Translations under genes and position numbers: made by a program
Source of the DNA: Bacillota bacterium
Lineage (GTDB): Bacteria > Bacillota > Bacilli > Paenibacillales > Paenibacillaceae
Direction of reading: 5' to 3'
NCBI GenBank assembly: GCA_023433615.1
Contig: JAEZCJ010000141.1
Span: 1 to 58,781, forward strand
DNA: 58,781 bases
Shown: positions 1 to 7,694 of the stretch, piece after piece
How the letters are laid out: every line of letters begins with the position of its first letter
Position numbering within the stretch: the first letter of the stretch is position 1
The notes under the pieces: generated by a model
Told to the model about the DNA's origin: nothing
The model's database searches: none
Seen by the model: the letters and a program-made list of their open reading frames with translations, nothing else

Positions 1-1101
1 GGCGTCGGCGGCGCGGGAGCCGCTGCGGGCGGGCAGGCTGCGGCGGCGAGTTCGCCGCAGCAGCCTGCGCAGGCGCCAGGGCAGCAGGCAGCGCAGGCGG
101 CGGGACAGCTGGCAGCAGTCCAGCGGGCTGGTCAGGAGGCGGCGCAGGACGGTCATGCAGGCGCACAATCGCAGGCGGCACCGGCGACCCCAGCAGCTGC
201 CGGGCAAGTGAATCCGAGCGGCCAATGGGTTAGCGGACTGTTGAAATGGCTGGGCGTTGAGCATGAGAAGCATTTGCTTCAGACGATTACCGGCGGGCCG
301 CCGCAACAGGCCGCAGATGCCGGCTCGAAAAGCGGTCAGGCAGCCGCCGCTCCGGCCGGAGCGGGTTCGGATGAGCAAGCGGCCGCTGCAGCCGTTCGTC
401 AAGGGGCAGCGCTCATGAGCGATCGTGCGGCGGGATTGCCGGAACGTGCGGCTGTACAGTTGCCGCAGCAGGGCATCATTGCCGGGCAGCAAGAGCCGGG
501 TTCAGGCGAACCGGGAAGACTGGCGGCGCAGGAGTCGATGAAGCAGGCTCTGATGTCGCTGGCTTCGTCTGAAGAAGTGCCGGCAGCACTCCGAGAGACG
601 GCTCAGCAGCTAGTGCAGCAAATTACCGGGCAACAGCTTCTGATGTCGCAAGAACGCAACGGCGCGCTGCTCTCCCATATGACGATGTTCATCCCGTTTC
701 AAGGCGCGGACGGCAGCCAGACGGCTTCGGTGCACATCCAGTCTCGACGCGGACGCAAGGGCGAGCTGGATGCAAGCAACTGCCGGCTGCTATTCGATCT
801 ACGGATGAAGCAGCTCGGCGACACGATCGTGGATGTGCATGTCGTGGACCGCATCGTAAGCCTGAATCTCTGGAATGATCATCCTGCCATCGGCGAGCTG
901 ATCGATCAATCTCGGGACGAAATTACGGGTGCGCTGGCATCTGCGGGCTATCAGTTGCTCGCGTTGAAGACGAAGCCTTTTCCTGATCGCGAATCGGCCG
1001 CAAAGACGACGCAGGACCAGGCCGGCGTGAAGACGGGAGAGCTGCCGGATGCTTCTGCATATGCATCGAAGCCCTACAGAGGGGTGGATTATCGCGCATG
1101 A
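1..1101 (+). CDS. FliK-like hook-length-control-related protein (YlqG-like), 5' end missing
   Basis: The reading frame is open from the first base of the window, so the true start lies upstream. An ATG-like start inside the window is not needed. The first ~120 visible codons are very rich in Ala, Gln and Gly, a low-complexity spacer. The last ~110 residues (around IQSRRGRKGELD, then LLFDLRMKQLGD and LWNDHPAIGELI) follow the pattern of the FliK C-terminal domain, which talks to FlhB to switch flagellar export specificity. The stop overlaps the start of the next gene by 4 bases, so the two are translationally coupled. Its position before an FlhB-C-like gene matches ylqG–ylqH of B. subtilis. The function is inferred; no experimental role is known to me. 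Confidence 0.75.
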   Translation, partial: GVGGAGAAAGGQAAAASSPQQPAQAPGQQAAQAAGQLAAVQRAGQEAAQDGHAGAQSQAAPATPAAAGQVNPSGQWVSGLLKWLGVEHEKHLLQTITGGPPQQAADAGSKSGQAAAAPAGAGSDEQAAAAAVRQGAALMSDRAAGLPERAAVQLPQQGIIAGQQEPGSGEPGRLAAQESMKQALMSLASSEEVPAALRETAQQLVQQITGQQLLMSQERNGALLSHMTMFIPFQGADGSQTASVHIQSRRGRKGELDASNCRLLFDLRMKQLGDTIVDVHVVDRIVSLNLWNDHPAIGELIDQSRDEITGALASAGYQLLALKTKPFPDRESAAKTTQDQAGVKTGELPDASAYASKPYRGVDYRA

Positions 1102-1424
1102 GTGAAGCAGACAACGCAGAACAGGCGGAGCAGCGCTCTCCGATTAAGAAGGCCGTCGCGCTCAAGTACGAACCGGAGAAACGGAGCGCGCCGGTCGTGG
1201 TGGCGAAGGGACGCGGCCAAGTAGCCGAGTCGATTCTGGAGAAGGCACGCGAGCATGGCGTCCCTGTTCAAGAAGATGCTTCGCTCGTCGAAGTACTGTC
1301 GAAGCTGGATATCGATCAGGAAATCCCGGCCGAGCTATACGCGCTTGTAGCGGAAGTGCTTAGCTTCGTATATCGGTCGGATCGGCGGGCGAAGGAGTGG
1401 GACGATGAGCGGCAGGCACGGTAA
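1098..1424 (+). CDS. FlhB C-terminal-domain-like protein (YlqH/FlhX type)
   Basis: A 108-residue cytoplasmic protein that aligns by eye with the part of FlhB after its self-cleavage site: KKAVALKYEPEKRSAPVVVAKG here against THYAVALQYDGTKMEAPVVLAKG in the full FlhB of this window. It lacks membrane helices and the NPTH cleavage tetrapeptide. It therefore resembles a naturally pre-cut FlhB C-terminal fragment. In other bacteria such proteins (FlhX) can partly replace the cleaved FlhB fragment; that role here is inference. It overlaps the FliK-like gene upstream by 4 bases and yraN downstream by 20. Confidence 0.85.
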   Translation: MSEADNAEQAEQRSPIKKAVALKYEPEKRSAPVVVAKGRGQVAESILEKAREHGVPVQEDASLVEVLSKLDIDQEIPAELYALVAEVLSFVYRSDRRAKEWDDERQAR

Positions 1425-1824
1425 CGCAGGTCAGCCTGCTCGCGGCAGGAAGGCTGCCGCGCTTAGCGGCCGCGCAGAAACCGGCAGACGCGGCGAAGAG
1501 GCGGCGGCGAAGTATCTTGCCGAGCAAGGCTATGCGATCCGCCATCGCAACTGGCGCTGCCGCAGCGGCGAGCTCGATATCGTGGCCGAGAAGGATGGCT
1601 TATGCGTCTTCGTGGAAGTCCGGGCGAGGCGGGCTGCCAGCCGATTCGGCACGGCGGCGGAATCGGTGGATGCCCGCAAGCAGCGGCAATTGCACGGCGT
1701 CGCTCAGGTGTATCTGGCTGCGAACGGACTGAATGACCATGCGCTGCGCTTCGACGTGATCGCTTGTACGTTGAACGAATCGCGGGAACGTATCGAGCTG
1801 GAGCATATAATCGGCGCATTCTAA
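1405..1824 (+). CDS. YraN/UPF0102 family endonuclease-like protein
   Basis: 139 residues with the UPF0102 fold signature: GRRGEEAAAKYLAEQGY, then RSGELDIVAEKDG and FVEVRARR. The E…D…ExR pattern is that of restriction-endonuclease-like nucleases, with Arg in place of the usual Lys in the last motif. A basic N-terminal extension of about 25 residues precedes the domain. It is usually found beside rnhB in Firmicutes and Proteobacteria, and its cellular role is not settled. The ATG start lies inside the end of ylqH. Confidence 0.9.
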   Translation: MSGRHGNAGQPARGRKAAALSGRAETGRRGEEAAAKYLAEQGYAIRHRNWRCRSGELDIVAEKDGLCVFVEVRARRAASRFGTAAESVDARKQRQLHGVAQVYLAANGLNDHALRFDVIACTLNESRERIELEHIIGAF

Positions 1825-1855
1825 TGAATGCATTATATGTATAGCAGTACAGGAT

Positions 1856-1897
1856 AGCCCTGCCCTTCCGCGATCGGCTCGACGGAAGGACAGGGCT
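1856..1897. terminator. Strong hairpin after yraN
   Basis: A 15-base arm (1856–1870) pairs with 1883–1897 with a single mismatch; the loop is 12 bases. No T-run follows, so termination is inferred from stem strength and the convergent arrangement with comM. Confidence 0.55.
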
Positions 1898-2009
1898 GTC
1901 GATTATTCCCTAACTCTGATTAGTTAAGATTAGTCGACTTACAGGGCTTCTACAGCGGCAAAGCGAGATGAAGTTCGGAATTGTCGACTTCGACTTAGAG
2001 AGGGGAAAG

Positions 2010-2106
2010 TGCCGAGCAGGAGCCTGACGAGGCTTGAAGCTCGGCAGATCCGAACTGCGGCGGCGCCTCAGGCATTCGATTCCAGGGAGGGCTGACATCT
2101 GCCCTC
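2010..2106. terminator. Hairpins between convergent yraN and comM
   Basis: TGCCGAGC (2010–2017) pairs perfectly with GCTCGGCA (2039–2046) around an inner AGCCT/AGGCT hairpin. A second stem, GAGGGC/GCCCTC (2087–2092 with 2101–2106), contains the comM stop codon. They probably end transcription of comM. There are no T-runs. The rest of the 280-base gap holds nothing I recognise. Confidence 0.45.
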
Positions 2107-3676
2107 AGACCGGCTCCAGCTTGCGGTCGAAGCAGCGATACAGGATCGCTTCGGCAACATGCTCGGCGCGAATCTCATCGCTGTCGTCCAGATCGGCGAC
2201 CGTGCGCGCGAGCTTCAATACCCGTTCATGCGAGCGCATGCTGAGGCCAAGCGATTGGTATGCGGCATCCAGCAGGCCGGCAGCCTCCGTCTGCATCGGG
2301 CAAGCGATCCGAAGTGACTTGCCGGACAGATCGCTGTTCCACAGCGCGCCTGTCGCAGGCAAGCGGGCGAACTGACGCTGCTGGGCGGCGTATACCCGCT
2401 CGCGCATCTCGGACGTGTTCATGCCTCGCGATTCGGCCTGCAGCGATGCAGGACGCGGGACATCGACCTGCAGGTCGATTCTGTCCAGCAGGGGACCGGA
2501 TATTTTGGCCCGATAGGCTGCGATCCGTCCGGCGGTGCACGTGCATCGGCGTTCCTTGGTCTCATGGCCGTAGTAGCCGCACGGACAAGGATTCATCGAT
2601 GCCGCCAGCATGAAATGGGCAGGAAAGCGGAATACGGCGCGTGACCTGGCGATCGTCACTTCCCGGTCCTCGAGCGGCTGTCGCAGCACTTCGAGCACTT
2701 GACGCGGGAACTCCGGCAGCTCGTCCAGGAAGAGGATGCCTTCGTGCGCAAGCGTCACCTCTCCCGGCTTTGGAATGGAACCGCCGCCGATCAAGCCGCC
2801 CGCCGATATCGTATGATGCGGCGAACGAAACGGCCGGCTGCGCATCAAGGATACGCTGCCCGTCCCGAGCTTGCCTGCCGCGCTATAGATCTTCGTCACG
2901 TGCAGTGCGGCTTGTTCCTCCAGCTCCGGGAGAATGCCGGGCAGCCGTTTGGCCAGCATTGTTTTGCCGGTGCCCGGCGGGCCTGACAGCAGCAGGTTAT
3001 GCCGCCCAGCCGCCGCGGTCAGCACGGCCCGCTTGGCTGTCTCCTGTCCGATCACGTCGCCGAAGTCGGGCTCCTTGCCGCTGCCGTCTGCGATGCTTCC
3101 TAACGCGCCTTCTCTGCCGCGAGCCGCGTTCGAGCTGCCGCGATATCGCAGCGTATCCCAATCCGCGCCTCCGCCATGCTCGCCGGCCAGCTGGTCGACG
3201 TGCTGAAGCGCGAACAGCTCCATGCCTGCGATCAGATCGGCTTCGGCCGCGTTACCGAGCGGCAGCAGGACGCGCGAGTAACCGCGGCGCTTCGCCTGCT
3301 CGACCATCGGCAGCACGCCGGGAACCGGCCTTACTTCGCCGCTAAGCGCGAGCTCACCGATGACCAGCGTGTCTCGGAACGGCTGTTCCGGAAGCTGCGC
3401 GCTGCCTACCAGGATGCCGGCCGCGATCGCAAGATCGAACGCCGTGCCTTCCTTGCGCAGGTCGGCAGGAGCCAGGTTGACGGTAATGCGCTGCAGCGGA
3501 AATTGGAAGCCGCAGTTCTTCATGGCAGCGCGTACGCGCTCGACGGATTCGCGCACAGCCGGATCGGGAAGTCCGACGATGTTCACTTGGGGCAAGCCCG
3601 ACGAAATATCCGTCTCCACGTCGATCCAATGGGCCTCGACTCCTTGTACGGAAGCGCAGAACATTCTCGTATACAC
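2105..3676 (-). CDS. comM: YifB/ComM family Mg-chelatase-like AAA+ ATPase
   Basis: 523 residues. An N-terminal Lon-S5-like domain (around SGLPQVNIVGLPDPAVRES) is followed by an AAA+ module with Walker A LLSGPPGTGKTMLAKRLPG near residue 230 and Walker B GILFLDELPEF. A Cys cluster (CPCGYYGHETKERRCTC) and a C-terminal Mg-chelatase lid (SMRSHERVLKLARTVADL) complete the family layout. ComM is a helicase that helps branch migration during transformation in Gram-negatives; its job in Firmicutes is less studied. The start is a GTG (MYTRMFC), because GGAGGTG lies ~10 bases upstream; that Shine-Dalgarno sits inside a terminator stem (see findings). Transcribed against its neighbours, with the S-layer protease upstream. 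Confidence 0.92.
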   Translation of the reverse strand: MYTRMFCASVQGVEAHWIDVETDISSGLPQVNIVGLPDPAVRESVERVRAAMKNCGFQFPLQRITVNLAPADLRKEGTAFDLAIAAGILVGSAQLPEQPFRDTLVIGELALSGEVRPVPGVLPMVEQAKRRGYSRVLLPLGNAAEADLIAGMELFALQHVDQLAGEHGGGADWDTLRYRGSSNAARGREGALGSIADGSGKEPDFGDVIGQETAKRAVLTAAAGRHNLLLSGPPGTGKTMLAKRLPGILPELEEQAALHVTKIYSAAGKLGTGSVSLMRSRPFRSPHHTISAGGLIGGGSIPKPGEVTLAHEGILFLDELPEFPRQVLEVLRQPLEDREVTIARSRAVFRFPAHFMLAASMNPCPCGYYGHETKERRCTCTAGRIAAYRAKISGPLLDRIDLQVDVPRPASLQAESRGMNTSEMRERVYAAQQRQFARLPATGALWNSDLSGKSLRIACPMQTEAAGLLDAAYQSLGLSMRSHERVLKLARTVADLDDSDEIRAEHVAEAILYRCFDRKLEPV

Positions 3677-3678
3677 GC

Positions 3679-3714
3679 AAAAAACACCTCCATCGCAAAT
3701 AGCGGATGAAGGTG
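3679..3714 (-). terminator. Intrinsic terminator of the S-layer protease gene, overlapping the comM RBS
   Basis: Read on the minus strand, CACCTTCATC pairs with GATGGAGGTG (one G·T pair) over a 10-base loop and is followed at once by six T. The 3' arm contains the GGAGGTG Shine-Dalgarno of comM. Confidence 0.8.
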
Positions 3715-3736
3715 CTTCCTCACAACCTGAATGTGG

Positions 3737-5005
3737 TTAGTGTAGCCGAATTTCCTGCGAGCTGTCAATCATGGCGGCGAAATCGGGCGGCAGATTGAGC
3801 ACGCGGTGCAACAGTAACGCCGACTCCGCGCGGGTGACGCGTGCTTCAGGCGCGAATCGGTTCCCCGGCACGCCGTTCATCAGGCCAAGCGAGACTACGG
3901 CTCCGATCTGGCCGCGCTTCTCGACCGCTATCGCATCGACGTCGGCGAAGGTCAAGGCGGTTGCATCGGGCTGAAGCGCCAGCGCGCGTGCCGTCCATAT
4001 CGCCATGTCGGCCCTTGCTAGCGGCTCGAGAGGGCGGAAGCTGCCGCCGGACGCGCTCGGATCGTCGATGATCGCTGCGCGTACGAGCGCTTCGATGTAA
4101 GGGGCCGACCAGCTGCCTGCGCGAATGTCCTTGTATCCGGCCGGGCGGCTGCCGGCGGCGACCGGCAGGCCGAGCGTCTCGGCTAGCAGCTTCGCGTATT
4201 GCTCGCGCGTGACGGGCTGGCTCGGACGCATCGTGCCGTCCGGGAAGCCTTGCACGATGCGAAGCGCCGCTAGCCGGTTAAGGGCATCGCCGGCCCAATG
4301 TCCCTCAAGCGCATCATATGCGGGAGGGACGGCTTCGTGCCCGGCTAGAATGCCTGTCATCCAAGCATAGGTCTTCGGAAGAGAAGTTCGAACCAGCTCG
4401 CGCGTCGCCTCGGAATAATAGAGCATGGCGCCCGTCTCCGCAAAATATTCCTCCGGATACAGCTCTTCGTATTGATTGCCGCTGAACAGGTTGTTCGCTT
4501 CTTCGTTGAACGCGGCCATGAACTCCGGGCTGGCGGATGCGCCGTAGAAGACATAATCGTCAATGGCGTGGAACGTCTCGTGCAGCTCGAGATTGTAAGA
4601 GCCGTGGCCCATCCCTTCATCGCTGTAGCCGATCCGGACGATGACCGGATTGCCCCCTACGCCGGGGATATCCGACCAGGTCTTGCCGGTCGATTCCCAC
4701 CCGCGCGGCACGACGCCTTTCAGCGCAGCCATCTCGGGCTCGTCCGTAATCGGACCGTCCACGAGCTTGATGCGCACGCCTTCGTAGACTAGCGATTCCA
4801 GCACGTCCGGTTCGATCCGCAGTATGCGGTCGATCATTAGCTTCGCCGTCTGCTCGTCGAAGGGCTTTTGCGGCAGCACGAATAACTGCTTCTCCCAGTA
4901 TGCTCGCGGGATCGCCGCATCGGCCTGACGAAGCGGCAGTCCGATCTGAATGAAGATGGCCAAGGCCAGTCCCAGCACGAACCCTTTTCCCCATGTACGC
5001 TTCAT
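3737..5005 (-). CDS. Secreted Pro-Pro endopeptidase-like metalloprotease with three SLH domains
   Basis: 422 residues from the ATG at 5005, chosen because AGAGGAG lies ~10 bases upstream; longer in-frame starts lack an RBS. Residues 1–30 are a signal peptide (MKRTWGKGF…ADA). Residues ~35–220 form an anthrax-lethal-factor-like (M34) protease domain with zinc motif HETFH near 142–146 and a downstream EEYFAE near 185–190. GWESTGKTWSDIPGVGG and GHGSYNLELHE are typical of the PPEP group (Clostridioides PPEP-1, Paenibacillus alvei PPEP-2), which cut Pro-Pro bonds in surface adhesins. Residues ~240–422 hold three SLH repeats that tether the protein to cell-wall polymer. Specificity is inference. No proline-rich surface substrate is encoded nearby. 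Confidence 0.85.
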   Translation of the reverse strand: MKRTWGKGFVLGLALAIFIQIGLPLRQADAAIPRAYWEKQLFVLPQKPFDEQTAKLMIDRILRIEPDVLESLVYEGVRIKLVDGPITDEPEMAALKGVVPRGWESTGKTWSDIPGVGGNPVIVRIGYSDEGMGHGSYNLELHETFHAIDDYVFYGASASPEFMAAFNEEANNLFSGNQYEELYPEEYFAETGAMLYYSEATRELVRTSLPKTYAWMTGILAGHEAVPPAYDALEGHWAGDALNRLAALRIVQGFPDGTMRPSQPVTREQYAKLLAETLGLPVAAGSRPAGYKDIRAGSWSAPYIEALVRAAIIDDPSASGGSFRPLEPLARADMAIWTARALALQPDATALTFADVDAIAVEKRGQIGAVVSLGLMNGVPGNRFAPEARVTRAESALLLHRVLNLPPDFAAMIDSSQEIRLH

Positions 5006-5313
5006 GTTGACGTTTCTCCTCTGCTTTCTATAATAATGCGATTGCTGCGAATAAGCCTTACTGACCACAAAATAACACGTTGCGCTGGTTACGGCAATAT
5101 GCGAGTCCGATAGATATTGGAAAAATCGGGCATATTAGGGGAGGGCTATTGTCTGTAACGGTTCCTCTTCGTTCGCAATTTGAGATGAAACCCATATCAA
5201 ATTGTTGTCGGAATTTCTGCCGAAAAGGAAGGAAAGGTTGCGCGAAACGTGCTACAATAGGTAATGTTTGTGTACATAACGAGACTGAAGCTGCGGATAG
5301 GAGGATTTTCGTT
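5006..5313. other. Divergent intergenic region between the S-layer protease and sucC
   Basis: About 308 bases between divergent genes, more AT-rich than the genes. A -10-like TACAAT (5253–5258) lies before sucC, but I see no convincing -35 at proper spacing. On the minus strand, TATTAT near 5031–5036 is a possible -10 for the protease gene. The sucC Shine-Dalgarno is AGGAGG at 5299–5304. Nothing else was recognised. Confidence 0.4.
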
Positions 5314-6474
5314 ATGAATATCCATGAGTATCAAGGCAAAGAGGTCCTAAAGCAATACGGGGTTGCTGTACCGGAAGGCAAGGTTGCGTTCACGGTTGAC
5401 GAGGCTGTAGAAGCTGCGCAAACGCTGGGAACGCAAGTCGTTGTCGTAAAGGCGCAGATCCATGCTGGCGGACGCGGCAAGGCAGGCGGCGTTAAGGTCG
5501 CCAAAAACTTGGACGAGGTTCGCAAGTATGCGAGCGAAATTCTGGGCAAAGTGCTCGTCACCCACCAGACCGGCCCGGAGGGCAAAGAAGTAAAGCGCCT
5601 ATTGATCGAGCAAGGCTGCGACATCAAGAAGGAATACTATGTCGGCGTAGTCGTCGACCGCGGCACGGGACGCGTAGTCATGATGGCATCGGAAGAGGGC
5701 GGAACGGAGATCGAAGAGGTCGCCGCTCATACGCCTGAGAAGATTTTCAAAGAAGTGGTCGATCCGGTCGTCGGACTGCAGCCGTTCCAAGCTCGCCGTC
5801 TCGCGTTCGCGATCAACATCCCTTCCGAGCTCGTGAACAAGGCCGTGCATTTCATGACGGCGCTCTACACGGCGTTCGTCGAGAAGGATTGCTCCATCGC
5901 GGAGATTAACCCGCTCGTCGTAACGGGCGACGGCAACGTCATGGCGCTGGACGCGAAGCTGAACTTCGATTCCAACGCGTTGTTCCGTCACAAGGACATT
6001 ATCGCGCTTCGCGATCTGGACGAGGAAGACGAGAAGGAGATTCAAGCGTCCAAGTTCGATCTGAGCTATATCGCGCTCGACGGCAATATCGGCTGCATGG
6101 TTAACGGCGCCGGTCTCGCAATGGCGACGATGGACATTATCAAATATTACGGCGGCGACCCGGCCAACTTCCTCGACGTAGGGGGCGGCGCTACCAAGGA
6201 GAAAGTTACGGAAGCGTTCAAGATCATTCTGTCCGACGAGAAAGTGAAAGGCATCTTCGTCAATATTTTCGGCGGCATCATGCGCTGCGACGTTATCGCC
6301 GACGGCGTCATCGCCGCGGCGAAGGAGCTCGGACTGAACCGTCCGCTCGTCGTTCGCCTGGAAGGCACGAATGTCGAGCTGGGCAAGAAGATGCTGAACG
6401 AATCGGGACTCAATATCGTCGCAGCCGACTCGATGGCCGACGGTGCCCAAAAAATCGTGGCGCTCGTGAAGTAA
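5314..6474 (+). CDS. sucC: Succinyl-CoA synthetase (ADP-forming) beta subunit
   Basis: 386 residues, the normal family length, from the ATG after AGGAGG (MNIHEYQGKEVLKQYGV). The ATP-grasp domain shows VVVKAQIHAGGRGKAGGVK and the metal/nucleotide segment EINPLVVTGDGNVMALDAK. The C-terminal domain has VNGAGLAMATMD, FLDVGGGATKEKV and IFGGIMRCDVIA, which build the subunit interface and phosphate site. With SucD it converts succinyl-CoA to succinate, making ATP in the TCA cycle. It forms an operon with sucD 68 bases downstream. Confidence 0.98.
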   Translation: MNIHEYQGKEVLKQYGVAVPEGKVAFTVDEAVEAAQTLGTQVVVVKAQIHAGGRGKAGGVKVAKNLDEVRKYASEILGKVLVTHQTGPEGKEVKRLLIEQGCDIKKEYYVGVVVDRGTGRVVMMASEEGGTEIEEVAAHTPEKIFKEVVDPVVGLQPFQARRLAFAINIPSELVNKAVHFMTALYTAFVEKDCSIAEINPLVVTGDGNVMALDAKLNFDSNALFRHKDIIALRDLDEEDEKEIQASKFDLSYIALDGNIGCMVNGAGLAMATMDIIKYYGGDPANFLDVGGGATKEKVTEAFKIILSDEKVKGIFVNIFGGIMRCDVIADGVIAAAKELGLNRPLVVRLEGTNVELGKKMLNESGLNIVAADSMADGAQKIVALVK

Positions 6475-6542
6475 ATCGGGCTGCGTTCGACGGTTAGCGC
6501 GCGGTATGACATACGATTATCAGTAGAGGATGTGAGCCTTCG

Positions 6543-7475
6543 ATGAGTATTTTGGTGGACAAGAATACGAAAGTCATTACGCAAGGCATTACGGGCAAGA
6601 CGGCCCTGTTCCACGCCAAAGGCGCATTGGACTACGGTACGCAGATGGTCGGCGGCACGTCGCCGGGCAAAGGCGGCACGACGGTAGAGATTGCGCTGGA
6701 GAACGGCGAAACGGCAAAATTGCCGGTATTCAATACCGTATCCGAAGCGGTGCAAGCGACGGGCGCGACGGCATCGGTCATCTACGTGCCGCCTGCATTC
6801 GCGGCTGACGCCATTCTGGAAGCGGTCGATGCCGAGCTTGAGCTCGTCATCTGCATCACGGAGGGCATTCCGGTACTCGACATGATCAAGGTGAGCCGGT
6901 ATCTGGAAGGCAAGAAGACGCGCCTGATCGGGCCGAACTGCCCGGGCGTCATTACGCCGGATGCATGCAAGATCGGCATTATGCCGGGCTATATCCATAC
7001 GAAGGGCCATGTAGGCGTCGTATCCCGCAGCGGCACGCTTACGTACGAAGCCGTACATCAGCTGACGACGCGCGGCATCGGACAATCGTCCGCTGTCGGA
7101 ATCGGCGGCGACCCGGTCAAGGGCTCGGAATTCATCGATATTCTGGAACTGTTCAATAACGATCCGGATACGTACGCGGTCATCATGATCGGCGAGATCG
7201 GCGGCACCGCAGAGGAAGAAGCGGCCGAGTGGATCAAGGCGAACATGAAGAAGCCGGTCGTCGGCTTCATCGGCGGCGCTACGGCGCCTCCAGGCAAGCG
7301 CATGGGTCATGCCGGCGCGATCATCTCCGGCGGCAAAGGAACGGCTGCCGAGAAGATCTCCACGCTTGAGGCATGCGGCATCAAAGTCGCGCCTACGCCT
7401 TCTGAGATGGGCTCGACGCTGGTCAGCGTGCTTGAAGAGCAGGGCCTGCTCGACAAGTGCATCACGCGCAAGTAA
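6543..7475 (+). CDS. sucD: Succinyl-CoA synthetase alpha subunit
   Basis: 310 residues. The N-terminal CoA-binding domain starts VDKNTKVITQGITGKTA and includes MVGGTSPGKGG; the ligase domain contains the phosphohistidine segment GHAGAIISGGKGTAAEK. Together with sucC it completes the TCA-cycle enzyme. An intrinsic terminator follows 65 bases after the stop, so sucCD is a two-gene unit. Confidence 0.98.
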   Translation: MSILVDKNTKVITQGITGKTALFHAKGALDYGTQMVGGTSPGKGGTTVEIALENGETAKLPVFNTVSEAVQATGATASVIYVPPAFAADAILEAVDAELELVICITEGIPVLDMIKVSRYLEGKKTRLIGPNCPGVITPDACKIGIMPGYIHTKGHVGVVSRSGTLTYEAVHQLTTRGIGQSSAVGIGGDPVKGSEFIDILELFNNDPDTYAVIMIGEIGGTAEEEAAEWIKANMKKPVVGFIGGATAPPGKRMGHAGAIISGGKGTAAEKISTLEACGIKVAPTPSEMGSTLVSVLEEQGLLDKCITRK

Positions 7476-7539
7476 ACGAACAGCATAGCGTTTGGCTTGA
7501 ACCGATCGTTCGATATGGCGCCGGTTCGCAAGCGAAGGT

Positions 7540-7588
7540 AAGCAACCTTTCGTTCGTCCTCAGAGGACGTCCGGAGGGTTGCTTTTTT
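7540..7588 (+). terminator. sucCD intrinsic terminator
   Basis: AAGCAACC (7540–7547) pairs with GGTTGCTT (7577–7584), with an inner GTCCT/AGGAC stem, and is followed by T6. Confidence 0.9.
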
Positions 7589-7694
7589 ATTGTCTTACGA
7601 TTCGTCACAATATTGGGTAAGCTTGCATTCTAGCCGCGCGTAACGCACAATAGGATGAGAATGCAGGCCGTCCCGTATGAGAGGGAGTGCTGGC

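Noticed and set aside
208..1101. Start of the first gene at 208
   Set aside because: The frame is open to base 1 and the codon at 208 is a GTG in a low-complexity stretch without an RBS; the gene is cut by the window edge.
5253..5258. TACAAT as the proven sucC -10 box
   Set aside because: No acceptable -35 at 16–18 bp; kept only as a possibility.
5080..5313. N-terminal extension of SucC
   Set aside because: The extension covers the promoter region and lacks family similarity; the ATG at 5314 has AGGAGG and gives the standard MNIHEYQGKE start.
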